DNA of 64,000 bases from JANXQE01 sp035651635 (GCA_035651635.1 DASRFK010000152.1:23771-87770), one strand, 5' to 3'; counted from the first letter of the stretch, positions 35,853 through 44,267 are shown. Notes: a model not told the origin generated them from the sequence alone. Program-made: numbers and translations.

Positions 35853-36584
35853 TCATTTTGCGAGAGATGCGAAAGGGGTTGTGTCCCTTTTCTGCAGTTC
35901 TACGGTTGCCGAATCAATGCCTTGGCCCACCTGCTTCACGGCCTCATCGAAAAAGGACGGTCCAGCTTCAATCACCACTGATTCGATGCTGAATTTTGGG
36001 GCAAGGCCCTGCGCCTGGAGACGTTTCTCGGTGTCGTAGGCTTCAAGCATCTCCTCGGCAAAGGCGCGATCGCCCTCTCCCACATCAATCGCAGTGTTGC
36101 CTTCGTCCCGGATGACCGGTGCCCAGGCAACGTGCTTTGCTTTGAGCCGGACGGCTTCGCGTGCCGCAATGCGTCCGACGATTCGCAGCGTGTCGAGCGA
36201 CAAGTCATTTTCCTCGCCCAGGCCAATCACCATGAACTGCCTCGCGGGGATTGAACCCTTGGGAGGGTTCAATAGGAATGTTTCGCCCGTTTCACCTGCA
36301 AACTCTCCGCGATTGCGCAACGAGGAGAGAATGCCGCCAAGCTTTTCGTCCGTTTCCTTGGCAGCGCCCTGGTAGGTGTCGCCGGTCTGTTTATGTTTGA
36401 AAAGGCAGATGATTTGGAGGTCTGTTGGCTCCATATATGGGCCGACCATTTTGATGGAAAGCGTGATGCCAAGTGGTTTGGCGGGAAAAACGTTTTCCTT
36501 TGGCGTGGTCGTGGTGTCGGCAGCCGAGGCGTTGATCACCAGTCCGGCGCAGACGACGCTGAAAAAATGAAATTTGTTTTTCAT
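35853..36584 (-). CDS. Exported protein with only the M17 N-terminal domain
   Basis: 243 residues with a signal peptide (FHFFSVVCAGLVINASAAD). The rest resembles the N-terminal domain of leucyl aminopeptidases (M17): 'EKLGGILSSLRNRGEFAGET', 'PARQFMVIGLGEENDLSLDT', IAAREAVRLKAKHVAWAP. The catalytic M17 domain with its two-zinc site is absent. The gene stops three bases before the porin start, so the pair are surely co-transcribed. It may be a periplasmic binding or scaffold protein; no enzymatic role can be supported. Confidence 0.7.
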   Translation of the reverse strand: MKNKFHFFSVVCAGLVINASAADTTTTPKENVFPAKPLGITLSIKMVGPYMEPTDLQIICLFKHKQTGDTYQGAAKETDEKLGGILSSLRNRGEFAGETGETFLLNPPKGSIPARQFMVIGLGEENDLSLDTLRIVGRIAAREAVRLKAKHVAWAPVIRDEGNTAIDVGEGDRAFAEEMLEAYDTEKRLQAQGLAPKFSIESVVIEAGPSFFDEAVKQVGQGIDSATVELQKRDTTPFASLAK

Positions 36585-36600
36585 ACGAAAAATGAAAGCA

Positions 36601-36637
36601 ACAGGAGTTACGAAGACTTAACTCCGTTAACTCCTGT
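36601..36637 (-). terminator. Intercistronic hairpin
   Basis: ACAGGAGTTA pairs perfectly with TAACTCCTGT across a 17-base loop. It lies between the isochorismatase-like stop (36652) and the M17-like start (36584) in one operon, so it may attenuate or stabilise the transcript. Confidence 0.45.
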
Positions 36638-36651
36638 TTAACTTGGTGGTT

Positions 36652-37374
36652 TCAGTGAGCGGCGACAGGAGTCATGCCGCGATTCGAAGTGTGTCCGTCG
36701 CCGGTAACTTTCTTTGGCACGATCTGTGGCTTTTGAGCGGTTTGGGGTGCGTGGTGGACCATCGTATAGGCGTATTCAACGCCAACGCCGTAAGCGCCCG
36801 CTTGGGGTCGGAGGAGTTTCATAAGCGCGTCGTAATGCTCCTTGTTCTTCCAATCGCGCTGCCATTCAAGTAAGGCGCCAATCGTGGTCAACCGCACTGC
36901 GCCGGCTTGCACCATGCGCGAAAGGGCCGCCTCTTGTGCGTCAGGTGAAGTCGCACCACAGCAATCCTGAACGACATAAACGTTATAACCTGCTCCGAGC
37001 ATTTCGATCGTAGGCCAGGTGACGCAAACCTCGGTCCAGAGGCCGGTCATGATGATGTTCTTGCGCCCGGTGGCCTCGATGGCTTTGCGGAACTCCATTG
37101 AGTCCCACGAGTTCATCGAGCTGCGTTCAATCACAGGTTGGCCCGGAAAAATGTCCAACAACTGCGGCCAGACATAACCGCTGAAGGATTCGGTCTCCAC
37201 AGAAGTGAGCACTGTGGGCACCTTGAATTCCTTGGCGACTTTAGCCAACAAGGTTACGTTGTTGATCATCGTGGCGCGATCTGCGTTGGCAACGCCGAAG
37301 AGCATCTGCGGCTGAAAGTCGATGAATACAATTGCAGAATCTTCGGGCGTGTAGGGTCTGTGGTATTGATTCAT
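36652..37374 (-). CDS. Isochorismatase-like hydrolase (YcaC type)
   Basis: 240 residues, the third YcaC-type paralog of the window. Active-site residues are Asp19 (IVFIDFQPQ), Arg84 (VIERSSMNSW) and Cys117 (GLWTEVCVTWP). A C-terminal extension of ~45 residues (after LRPQAGAYGVG) is longer than in the other two paralogs and of unknown role. It is the first intact gene downstream of the sigma-54 promoter at 37621-37639 and has a GAAAGGA ribosome binding site. Probable operon mates are the M17-like, porin, ABM-like and amidohydrolase genes. Confidence 0.9.
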   Translation of the reverse strand: MNQYHRPYTPEDSAIVFIDFQPQMLFGVANADRATMINNVTLLAKVAKEFKVPTVLTSVETESFSGYVWPQLLDIFPGQPVIERSSMNSWDSMEFRKAIEATGRKNIIMTGLWTEVCVTWPTIEMLGAGYNVYVVQDCCGATSPDAQEAALSRMVQAGAVRLTTIGALLEWQRDWKNKEHYDALMKLLRPQAGAYGVGVEYAYTMVHHAPQTAQKPQIVPKKVTGDGHTSNRGMTPVAAH

Positions 37375-37375
37375 A

Positions 37376-37567
37376 TTACGTTTCCTTTCTTTTTGTTTTT
37401 ATTTGTTTGAATGTTAGTTGAGGTCGAACAACAGAAAATGCGCGTCCCTTTCGGACGCAAAATGAGGCTTCCTTTACTTCATCGGTTGACACTCCGTCGC
37501 CGGGGGAAAGCTTTTCGCCATTCACGTCCAAATCTCCTTCGATGAGTTGAATCCATGCGTGTTCCAT
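37376..37567 (-). pseudogene. Pirin C-terminal fragment
   Basis: The frame from ATG 37567 reads HAWIQLIEGDLDVNGEKLSP and GDGVSTDEVKEASFCV, the C-terminal cupin of pirin-family proteins. The N-terminal cupin with the metal site is absent. It lies between the sigma-54 promoter and the isochorismatase-like gene, joined directly to the conserved promoter leader, so it may be transcribed and translated. Confidence 0.5.
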
Positions 37568-37620
37568 TGTTTTACTGAGGCTTGTCGGCAATTCTCCAAC
37601 GCCCCTAGGTCTGATCACCG

Positions 37621-37639
37621 AATGCTAGAGCCATGCCAC
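37621..37639 (-). promoter_or_regulatory. Sigma-54 promoter P1
   Basis: Minus strand reads TGTGGCATGGCTCTAGCATT: GG, ten bases, GC. It points to the isochorismatase/M17/porin/ABM/amidohydrolase operon and shares the -12 CTAGC with the six other promoters of the set. The leader after it resembles those of P3, P6 and P7. Confidence 0.8.
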
Positions 37640-37712
37640 AGCGTGGAATGGCCGCAATTAGCGCGATTCACCCAGAAAGCCTCGTGCCTGAGAGGTTTTT
37701 TACGAACCATTA

Positions 37713-37750
37713 ACTCGCGACTCTTCAAGAATTCGCGAAGTTTCACGAAA
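37713..37750. promoter_or_regulatory. Enhancer-like repeats between P1 and P2
   Basis: AATTCGCGAAGTTTCACGAA at 37730-37749 plus a CTCGCGA half-site near 37714. It lies ~90 bp from both the minus-strand promoter P1 and the plus-strand promoter P2, so one activator site could serve both directions. Confidence 0.6.
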
Positions 37751-37819
37751 TTGGGGGCGGTCATGCCGCGTGCTTTCAACTCCGGCAGCGTCGCTTGCAG
37801 GGTTGGTGCTGTGGGCAAG

Positions 37820-37837
37820 TTGGTACAACTCTAGCGA
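37820..37837 (+). promoter_or_regulatory. Sigma-54 promoter P2
   Basis: TTGGTACAACTCTAGCGA: GG, ten bases, GC, with the shared CTAGC. It points at the gene of unknown function ending at 38607. The expected start of transcription (~37847) is five bases before an in-frame ATG at 37852. Confidence 0.7.
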
Positions 37838-38085
37838 GGGGATGGTCTATTATGAGCACTTCATCTAATGGTATTGATCAGCCACCTGAAATGCGTGATA
37901 ACGATTTTTTCACAGACATCCCGAGTGGTCACAAGTTGCCCTTGGGTTGGGTAGAGTGCGCTTGGCAGCCCGAGGTCACCACCAAACAGCAAGCGCTCTG
38001 CAACGAACCAGGCCGCCTCGTGGCGACAAACGGAGGAACCCCTGCGATGGCCTACAAGAAAGGATTTACTCGTCGGCGTGGAACC

Positions 38086-38607
38086 ATGAAGGCGATTATT
38101 TTCTACGACGATGTCGCCTCCGCAGCCAGAGCGGTCGTTATACTACGCCGTTGCATGTCTTTGGCCAGAGGCGGTGCCCGATGGGATATCAAGCCATGGT
38201 GTGTCGGGGTTCTGAAATTGCCCTTGGCCGCCGACGAGGCGCTTATTGAATCGATTGATGCCGACGTAATCGTGTTTGCAGCTCTTCGTGCGCCTACACT
38301 CCCCAAATCTCTCAAGGAATGGCTGCAATGGTGGAATCTTCGCCGTCAGTCAAGGGAACCGGCCGTTGTGATTACTCGCGCATATTATGATGCCAGGCGC
38401 AGCGGATTTGATCATGAATTGCTGAGTTTTGCCGCACAAAATGAGCTGGACTTGATCGTTGAAGCGAACCCGCCAGTTGGGGATCGTCTGGCCGATGAGC
38501 TCGTCCAACCCAAAATGTCGCTTCCGCAGGCCGCCATGGATGAAGCAACGATGGGTGCGGCCGTTACGCCCCATTATTCATATCGAAATTGGGGCATTAA
38601 CGAGTGA
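38086..38607 (+). CDS. Conserved protein of unknown function
   Basis: 173 residues if started at ATG 38086 (MKAIIFYDDVASAARAVVIL). The frame is open upstream to ATG 37852, but that start is only ~5 bases after the predicted transcription start and its sequence looks non-conserved, so the shorter form is preferred. The N-terminal alpha/beta part resembles a response-regulator-like or flavodoxin-like strand-helix start; 'WDIKPWCVGVLKLP' and 'DADVIVFAAL' suggest a small Rossmann-like fold. No catalytic motif is recognised. It is driven by P2, so probably belongs to the sigma-54 regulon. Confidence 0.65.
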   Translation: MKAIIFYDDVASAARAVVILRRCMSLARGGARWDIKPWCVGVLKLPLAADEALIESIDADVIVFAALRAPTLPKSLKEWLQWWNLRRQSREPAVVITRAYYDARRSGFDHELLSFAAQNELDLIVEANPPVGDRLADELVQPKMSLPQAAMDEATMGAAVTPHYSYRNWGINE

Positions 38608-38658
38608 CGTTTCACGACCTCCTTAGGAATTCTGTGTGAGGGGATTCGCTAGGAACTT

Positions 38659-38694
38659 TTTCGCGAAAGTCGCGAATTCTCGAAGGTTCGAGAG
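38659..38694 (+). promoter_or_regulatory. Enhancer-like repeats upstream of P3
   Basis: TTTCGCGAAAGTCGCGAATT followed by TCGAAGGTTCGAGA, about 90 bp upstream of P3. The same motif occurs upstream of P6 and P7. Confidence 0.6.
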
Positions 38695-38766
38695 TGATCT
38701 CGCCAACGTTCGTTTCAGGCATTGGGCGTTTTTGGCTGAATTTAGCCGATTTCCTGCAACTCCATG

Positions 38767-38784
38767 TTGGCACAGCTCTAGCAT
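38767..38784 (+). promoter_or_regulatory. Sigma-54 promoter P3
   Basis: GTTGGCACAGCTCTAGCATT: GG at 38769-38770, ten bases, GC at 38781-38782. It is followed by the conserved leader ACCCAGAGGCGTTGG, and leads into the small genes at 38881-39734. Confidence 0.8.
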
Positions 38785-38880
38785 TAGGGAGCTGCACCCA
38801 GAGGCGTTGGGAGAGTTCAACAGGCCTTAAAGAAGTGAAAAGACGAGCACCAAAACTCGGGCACCGCGACCGGTACCAAA

Positions 38881-39087
38881 ATGAAAATGGCAAAAGTGCT
38901 CCTGGTTTGCTTGGAAATAGTAGCCGCGTTTGTTACGCCGCTAGATGTTCGAGGCGACGATCTGCTGTTGCAGTCGCTAAGTCCTTGCGGTTGGTTTATC
39001 AAAGCCAACCACCTGCGGTCCTGCTCTGGCAACCAAATTGCCGAAAAAAGTCGATTTGCTAACCCGGCCACAAAAGCAGCGAAATGA
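38881..39087 (+). CDS. Small putative exported protein
   Basis: 68 residues with a hydrophobic N-terminal stretch (VLLVCLEIVAAFVTPL) that could be a signal peptide, then a polar region with two Cys. Not recognised. It starts ~87 bp after the predicted P3 transcription start and overlaps the next gene by four bases (ATGA). Coding status rests on position and the signal-like start only. Confidence 0.35.
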   Translation: MKMAKVLLVCLEIVAAFVTPLDVRGDDLLLQSLSPCGWFIKANHLRSCSGNQIAEKSRFANPATKAAK

Positions 39088-39392
39088 AAGGGATCACTAA
39101 GACCACAATGCGAACAAAAATCGTAAAAACTGCAACGATAATTGATCTGGATGGGGGCGCCCAACTCGAATTAAGAAGGCGTATTGAACAACGCGCCTAC
39201 GATCTCTGGGTCGAAGGCGGTCGGCCCGATGGCTTGGCACTAAGCCATTGGCTTCAAGCTGAGCGGGAGCTCTCTGCCCAGGCAGCTCCTTCCGCTACAC
39301 GGGAGAGTCCGCGCGCTAATGGTGCAACGAAGGCAAAAATTAATACCAAGCCGTCCGCGAATTCTCTCCTGGAGCAGGGACCCGCCATTTGA
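39084..39392 (+). CDS. DUF2934 domain protein
   Basis: 102 residues. Residues ~30-65 (RRIEQRAYDLWVEGGRPDG, then LALSHWLQAERELSAQ) are a clear DUF2934 motif, a short helical domain found in many soil bacteria with no known function. The Ala/Lys-rich remainder is probably disordered. An internal ATG at 39108 is an alternative start. It is in the P3 transcription unit. Confidence 0.7.
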   Translation: MKGITKTTMRTKIVKTATIIDLDGGAQLELRRRIEQRAYDLWVEGGRPDGLALSHWLQAERELSAQAAPSATRESPRANGATKAKINTKPSANSLLEQGPAI

Positions 39393-39473
39393 TCGAAAAG
39401 CGCCAAAGCTCCTGGATCGAGGCCCACATCAGAATTGTTCCAGAACCAATTATGGTTCCGGGCATGTGATTGG

Positions 39474-39734
39474 ATGTTAAAAATCACGCTAACCATTCAG
39501 GGAGACTATGCCGTTTTCCTTTTGAGTGGTCGGATTGAAGACAACAATATATCCGACTTAGAAAGCCTGATAAGGGCTGAAAAACGGCGAGTCGCCCTGG
39601 ACTTGGCAGAAGTGACCATTGCGGGGCGGTCTGGGGTCCGATTCCTGGCGCAATGCGAGGAATCGGGCATAAGAATCCAAAACTGCCCGGCTTACATTCG
39701 CGAGTGGATTTCTCGAGAACGGGGTGCTTCGTGA
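39474..39734 (+). CDS. Small STAS-like protein
   Basis: 86 residues from ATG 39474. The pattern 'LTIQGDYAVFLLSGRIE', then LESLIRAEKRRVALDLAEVT, then SGVRFLAQCEESGIRIQNCP resembles a shortened STAS (anti-sigma antagonist-like) fold; the phosphorylatable Ser of true antagonists is not evident. It ends 'CPAYIREWISRE', a sequence I associate with a widespread small unknown family. It is the last gene of the presumed P3 unit. Confidence 0.6.
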   Translation: MLKITLTIQGDYAVFLLSGRIEDNNISDLESLIRAEKRRVALDLAEVTIAGRSGVRFLAQCEESGIRIQNCPAYIREWISRERGAS

Positions 39735-40173
39735 GCCCTGAAATCTCGACCAACATCTGAACTTCTTGGGCGAGTAATCTGACATGGGCAGTTAAATAGC
39801 GGCCTCCACGGGCTGGTCATTTCGATTCGTTTGGGCCACCAATTTTCGCATCCTCCAGAAATCCTCGACAAAACGTCAATGCGGTATGAATGTGTACCCT
39901 GATCCCCTACCGGCAAACGCTGCCACGCACCTAATGTGACAGGTCGCAGGTCTTCTCGCCAGCCGCCGCTATCCACCTGAACCAGGTTCCTTAAACTGGG
40001 ATAAAAGCCTGAAGAGGAATCCCATTTTCTCTTGACCATTTTTCGGCTGAATTCTGGCAGTTAGATCTAGATCGCTTTTCCTCATGCCCGAGCATTGGCC
40101 TATTTTATTAAAAATATCGCACTACTGAGGTGACAAGAGAGGACACGAATGAAAGAAACAGCGCGCCCTTCAG
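39735..40173. other. Intergenic region upstream of the activator gene
   Basis: Roughly 440 bases. A minus-strand frame (39692-40039) is open but unrecognised. No sigma-54 site with the regulon geometry was seen here, so the activator is probably not transcribed from the same kind of promoter. Confidence 0.4.
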
Positions 40174-40251
40174 GGTGATGGTTACGGGCTGTCGCTCGAA
40201 GGTGCGTCGGCAGCCGATCTGATCGGCCGCTGCCGGAAAGCAAAAAACTGA
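40174..40251 (+). pseudogene. 3' remnant of an enoyl-CoA hydratase-like gene
   Basis: The frame GYGLSLEGASAADLIG ends at TGA 40249-40251 and matches the C terminus of the gene at 49644-50411 (GYGLSLEGASAADLVK) at the DNA level too. Only ~25 codons remain. It lies 17 bases upstream of the activator gene. Confidence 0.75.
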
Positions 40252-40268
40252 ATATTTGATGAAAAGGA

Positions 40269-42353
40269 ATGGACAAGGATACTTCATTTAAACACAAAGT
40301 GGCCCTTGTGACGAGTGGCACTTGCGGAATTGGCGCAGCCGCAGCCCTGGCGCTGGGCCGGGTGGGAGCGAAAGTGGTTGTAGCCGGCCGGGGCGAAAGC
40401 GAGGGCCAGGCGGTGCTGGATGCCATCAAAAAGTCCGGCGGCGAAGGGACGTTAGTCAAAAAGGATGTCGGCCGTGAGGTCGATGTGAAGGCGATGGTGG
40501 ACCGGACCGTGGCGGCGTTCAGTCGTTTCGATTTTGGCTTTAAGCAAGGAATCCGCGTGAACGCCGTGGCCTTCGGCACGGTAGAAATGGGGGTTCTCAT
40601 CTGGAATTTCGAAGGTGAGATTGTCGAGGCCAATGATTCGTTTCTGAAAATGGTGCAATACGACCGTGAAGACCTCGTCAAAGGTCGCGTGCGTTGGACA
40701 GATCTGACACCTGCCGAATGGCGTGATCGCGATGCACGCGCCTTAAACGACTTAAAGAAGGCGGGCACCGCCCAGCCGTATGAGAAAGAGTTCTTGGGGA
40801 AACAAGGCAACCGGGTACCGGTGCTAGTCGGTGGCGCATTGTTCCAGAAAGGAGGAAACGAGGGTGTAGCTTTCGTGTTCGATCTCACAGAACAAAAGTG
40901 CGCCGAGAAGGCCTTGCGGCGAAGCGAAGCCTATTTGGCTGAATCACAAAAATTGAGCCACACGGGAAGCTGTGGCTGGAATGTTTCCAACGGAGAACTT
41001 TTCTGGTCGGAGGAAACTTACCGAATTGTGGGTATCGCTCCAACCACCAAGCCGACGCTCGAGTTGGTATGGCAAATCGTCCATCCAGAAGACCGCGACA
41101 TAGTGCAGCGGGCAATAGATGACGCCGCGAGAATCAGTGCAGACATAGATTCAGAGCACCGTATTGTGATGTCTGATGGGTCATTTAAGGATGTCCACCT
41201 TGTCATGCACGCAGTCAAGAACCAAAACGGCAATCTCGAGTACATCGGTGCGCTGACGGACGTGACCGCGACGAAAAATGCGTTCCGGCAGATTGAAGGA
41301 TTGAAAGATCAGCTCCAAAGAGAGAATGTGGCGCTCCGCGAAGAGGTTGATGCAGCGTCCATGTTCGAGGAAATTATCGGCACTTCGGCTCCGTTAAGGG
41401 CGGTGTTGTCTCGCATCTCCAAGGTCGCCCCCACCGATTCCACCGTTTTGATCACTGGCGAGACCGGCACGGGTAAGGAGCTAATCGCCCGGGCCATCCA
41501 TAAACGGTCCGCGCGTGCGGGGCAGGCCTTTGTCAGCGTGAATTGCGCAGCTATACCACCTTCTCTAATCCATTCGGAATTGTTCGGCCACGAAAGGGGT
41601 GCTTTCACCGGAGCAATGCAACGGAAACTTGGCCGCTTCGAACTGGCGCGGGGAGGCACCTTTTTTCTCGACGAGGTCGGTGAGCTCACAGCGGAGACGC
41701 AAGTCGCGTTATTACGGGTATTGCAGGAAAATGAATTCGAGCGGGTAGGCGGAACACAGCCTATCCGAGCGGACGTGCGGCTGATCGCAGCGACAAATCG
41801 CGACCTCAAGGAGGCAATTGCGTCCGGCGCATTTCGCAGCGACTTGTTCTACCGGCTGAACGTTTTTCCGATCGAAGTGCCGCCCCTGCGCGAGCGCAAA
41901 GAAGATATCCCGATTTTAACCGAGTATTTTATTCACCGTTTCGCCGGCCGCATGGGGAAGAGACTCTCGGGTATCGGCCGGAAGACATTGGAGTTATTTC
42001 AATCCTACCGTTGGCCCGGCAACATTAGGGAACTGCAAAACGTCGTGGAGAGATCCGTCATCGTTTGCGAGACCGAAACGTTCTCAGTAGATGAAAGCTG
42101 GCTCGCGCGACAAGGCCCGCCGACCGAAACCACTGTCCGTCCGCTGTCTCAGAGGCTTGCGACAGACGAAAGGGCATTGATCGAAGGCGCCATGGCTGAA
42201 ACACACGGCAGAGTTTCCGGCCCAGCCGGCGCGGCGGTAAAGCTCGGCATACCAGCCTCCACACTGGAATCGAAAATCCGAGCGCTCAGAATTAACAAAC
42301 ACCAGTTCAAGCTCGCGGCATATCCCGGACCGCTTTCATATCCTCTCACCTGA
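40269..42353 (+). CDS. Sigma-54-dependent activator with PAS domains and SDR-like N terminus
   Basis: 694 residues. Residues ~8-105 look like a shortened short-chain dehydrogenase: 'KVALVTSGTCGIGAAAALAL', then GIRVNAVAFGTVEM, with the middle missing. Two PAS domains follow (~106-208 and ~215-335) and a short coiled linker. The AAA+ domain has Walker A GETGTGKE (397-404), GAFTGA (444-449) for sigma-54 contact, Walker B FFLDE, and a C-terminal Fis-like HTH (GIPASTLESKIRALRIN). There is no receiver domain, so it likely senses a ligand through PAS. A downstream start at ATG 40584 would remove the SDR part. It is the obvious candidate regulator of the seven sigma-54 promoters here. Confidence 0.93.
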   Translation: MDKDTSFKHKVALVTSGTCGIGAAAALALGRVGAKVVVAGRGESEGQAVLDAIKKSGGEGTLVKKDVGREVDVKAMVDRTVAAFSRFDFGFKQGIRVNAVAFGTVEMGVLIWNFEGEIVEANDSFLKMVQYDREDLVKGRVRWTDLTPAEWRDRDARALNDLKKAGTAQPYEKEFLGKQGNRVPVLVGGALFQKGGNEGVAFVFDLTEQKCAEKALRRSEAYLAESQKLSHTGSCGWNVSNGELFWSEETYRIVGIAPTTKPTLELVWQIVHPEDRDIVQRAIDDAARISADIDSEHRIVMSDGSFKDVHLVMHAVKNQNGNLEYIGALTDVTATKNAFRQIEGLKDQLQRENVALREEVDAASMFEEIIGTSAPLRAVLSRISKVAPTDSTVLITGETGTGKELIARAIHKRSARAGQAFVSVNCAAIPPSLIHSELFGHERGAFTGAMQRKLGRFELARGGTFFLDEVGELTAETQVALLRVLQENEFERVGGTQPIRADVRLIAATNRDLKEAIASGAFRSDLFYRLNVFPIEVPPLRERKEDIPILTEYFIHRFAGRMGKRLSGIGRKTLELFQSYRWPGNIRELQNVVERSVIVCETETFSVDESWLARQGPPTETTVRPLSQRLATDERALIEGAMAETHGRVSGPAGAAVKLGIPASTLESKIRALRINKHQFKLAAYPGPLSYPLT

Positions 42354-42371
42354 GGCAAGGGGCAAGCTTGA

Positions 42372-42408
42372 TTCGCGAAGTTTCGCGATTTAACGATTTT
42401 CGCGATTT
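42372..42408 (+). promoter_or_regulatory. Enhancer-like repeats upstream of P4
   Basis: TTCGCGAAGTTTCGCGATTT then ACGATTTTCGCGATTTT, three TTCGCGA-type units about 160 bp upstream of P4, immediately after the activator stop codon. Confidence 0.6.
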
Positions 42409-42555
42409 TAATTCCGTCGCTTCGAGATAATTCGCGCCAGTTCCCAGCACCGCTCTTGTGGCTGTCTTCCAAAATCATAGTGAAATCGCAGGAAAAAAGG
42501 CCAGCTCCATTGAATTAACGGAACAATTCCAAGGCGAAGGCTCTCTTCGACCAGA

Positions 42556-42574
42556 TTGGCACTGTTCTAGCAAT
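42556..42574 (+). promoter_or_regulatory. Sigma-54 promoter P4
   Basis: ATTGGCACTGTTCTAGCAAT: GG at 42558-42559, ten bases, GC at 42570-42571. It drives the aldehyde oxidoreductase operon. Its surroundings align with those of P5. Confidence 0.85.
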
Positions 42575-42713
42575 AGTGACATCGTCGGGCACGTGAAAGG
42601 CTCCGGGGTCCACTGAAGCTGGATTTTAGTGTGGTGTATTTATTTGTGCAGTCTCTCGGCTGCATAGGTGGAACCAAAAACTTTCACGCCGAAGTCGAGC
42701 TTCGGCCCACGAT

Positions 42714-43268
42714 ATGAACGAGAGCAAAACAGAAGAAAGGCAAGGCGACTGGCGCGTGCATTTGAGCATGATGGTCAACGGTGCGCTTCGCTCATTAAAA
42801 GTCGAGCCGCGTATGACACTGCTGGATGCATTACGTGAGGAATTGGGTCTGACTGGTCCAAAGAAATCATGCGACCGCGGCGAGTGCGGAGCATGTACGG
42901 TGCACATCGAAGGCCGGCGCATTCTTTCTTGTATGACTCTGGCGGTGATGCACGAAGGAAAGCAGATCACCACTATAGAAGGGTTGGAGAGGGAAGGTCG
43001 GCTCCACCCGCTTCAGGAGGCATTCATCGAGCATGATGGATTTCAATGTGGCTTCTGCACCTCGGGCCAAATCATGTCGGGGGTGGCGATGATCCAAGAG
43101 GCAAAAGCAGGTTGGCCGAGTGCTGCCACACCGGACGTTACCAAGCCCTTCACGACGGCCGATCTTTCCGAAGCCGAAATTCGTGAGCGCATGAGCGGTA
43201 ATCTTTGTCGCTGCTCTTGCTATCCCAACATCGTTGATGCCGTGGTTGACGCGACGCGAGGGAGTTGA
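42714..43268 (+). CDS. paoA: [2Fe-2S] subunit of a xanthine-oxidase-family aldehyde oxidoreductase
   Basis: 184 residues. The plant-type [2Fe-2S] motif is CDRGECGACTVH plus a later Cys, and the second helical [2Fe-2S] site is QCGFCTSGQ with CRCSCY. No twin-arginine signal is evident, so unlike E. coli PaoA it may be cytoplasmic. It passes electrons from the molybdenum centre to FAD. First gene of a four-base-spaced operon with the FAD and molybdenum subunits, downstream of sigma-54 promoter P4. The pao name rests on the PaoB-type FAD subunit next door. Confidence 0.9.
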   Translation: MNESKTEERQGDWRVHLSMMVNGALRSLKVEPRMTLLDALREELGLTGPKKSCDRGECGACTVHIEGRRILSCMTLAVMHEGKQITTIEGLEREGRLHPLQEAFIEHDGFQCGFCTSGQIMSGVAMIQEAKAGWPSAATPDVTKPFTTADLSEAEIRERMSGNLCRCSCYPNIVDAVVDATRGS

Positions 43269-43271
43269 ACG

Positions 43272-44267
43272 ATGCATCCTTTTACCTATTCCAGAGCGGC
43301 GGATCCGGCCGCAGCAATTGCTGCGCACGCTCAAGATCCTCGCCTCGCATTCATTGCGGGCGGAACCGATCTGCTCGGCCTGATGAAAGACCGCGAGGCG
43401 ATTCCCGATCGCCTCTTGGACATCAATGGTTTGCCTCATATGGCGCGCATCGAAGTATTACGCGATGGCGGCGTGCGGATCGGAGCATTGGCTCGAATGA
43501 GTGATGTGGCCGCTGATGAAGAGATTCGCCGTCGATTCCCGGTGATCGCCGAAAGCTTGTTGTTCGCCGCATCCGGCCAGCTTCGAAACATGGCGTCAAT
43601 GGGCGGCAACATCATGCAGCGCACGCGTTGTGCCTACTTCCGCGACGAAGATGACCTTCCTTGCAACAAAAGGAAACCGGGTTCCGGCTGCGCCGCCCGG
43701 TATGGTCTCAATCGGCTTCACGCGATCTTTGGATGGTCTGACGAATGCGTCGCTACACATCCGTCGGACTTGGCAGTAGCACTTTCGGCCCTGGACGCAG
43801 AAGTCGTGGTTCGCGGGCGGAACGGCGATCGGACGATTTCGTTCACTGAATTTCATCGCTTGCCGGGGAACACACCGAACCGTGACAACGTGCTTGATCG
43901 CGGAGATCTAATTGTGGCGATTGAAGTGCCCCATAGGATCGAGGGTCGCGCATCGCATTACCTCAAGCTTCGTGATCGGGAGTCCTACGAGTTCGCTCTG
44001 GTATCTGCCGCGGTCGCAGTCGCCACCAATGGTTCGCGGATCGGATCGGTGCGGCTCGCGATGGGCGGTGTCGCACATAAACCTTGGCGGCTGACCGCGG
44101 CCGAATCGGCCCTGCGGGGTGTATCGCTCGATGATGTCCAGGCACTCAGAACAGCGATCGCCACGTCGTTTGTAGACGCTCGCCCGCTCGCACACAATTC
44201 CTTTAAGATTGAGCTTGCTCAGCGCGTCGCACTCCGCGCGGTGCAAATCGCAGGAGCACGCGCATGA
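43272..44267 (+). CDS. paoB: FAD subunit, PaoB type with extra [4Fe-4S] site
   Basis: 331 residues. FAD-binding motifs FIAGGTDLLGLMKD and MGGNIMQRTRC are present. The Cys-rich insertion RTRCAYFRDEDDLPCNKR, then GSGCAARYGLNRLHAI and DECVATHPSDLA, is the [4Fe-4S] site that marks PaoB (YagS) rather than ordinary xanthine dehydrogenase FAD subunits. It accepts electrons from the [2Fe-2S] subunit. Overlaps the next gene by four bases (ATGA). Confidence 0.93.
   Translation: MHPFTYSRAADPAAAIAAHAQDPRLAFIAGGTDLLGLMKDREAIPDRLLDINGLPHMARIEVLRDGGVRIGALARMSDVAADEEIRRRFPVIAESLLFAASGQLRNMASMGGNIMQRTRCAYFRDEDDLPCNKRKPGSGCAARYGLNRLHAIFGWSDECVATHPSDLAVALSALDAEVVVRGRNGDRTISFTEFHRLPGNTPNRDNVLDRGDLIVAIEVPHRIEGRASHYLKLRDRESYEFALVSAAVAVATNGSRIGSVRLAMGGVAHKPWRLTAAESALRGVSLDDVQALRTAIATSFVDARPLAHNSFKIELAQRVALRAVQIAGARA

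Noticed and set aside
39692..40039. Minus-strand frame of 115 codons upstream of the activator
   Set aside because: No recognisable motif, signal or ribosome binding site; kept only as an unassigned intergenic region.
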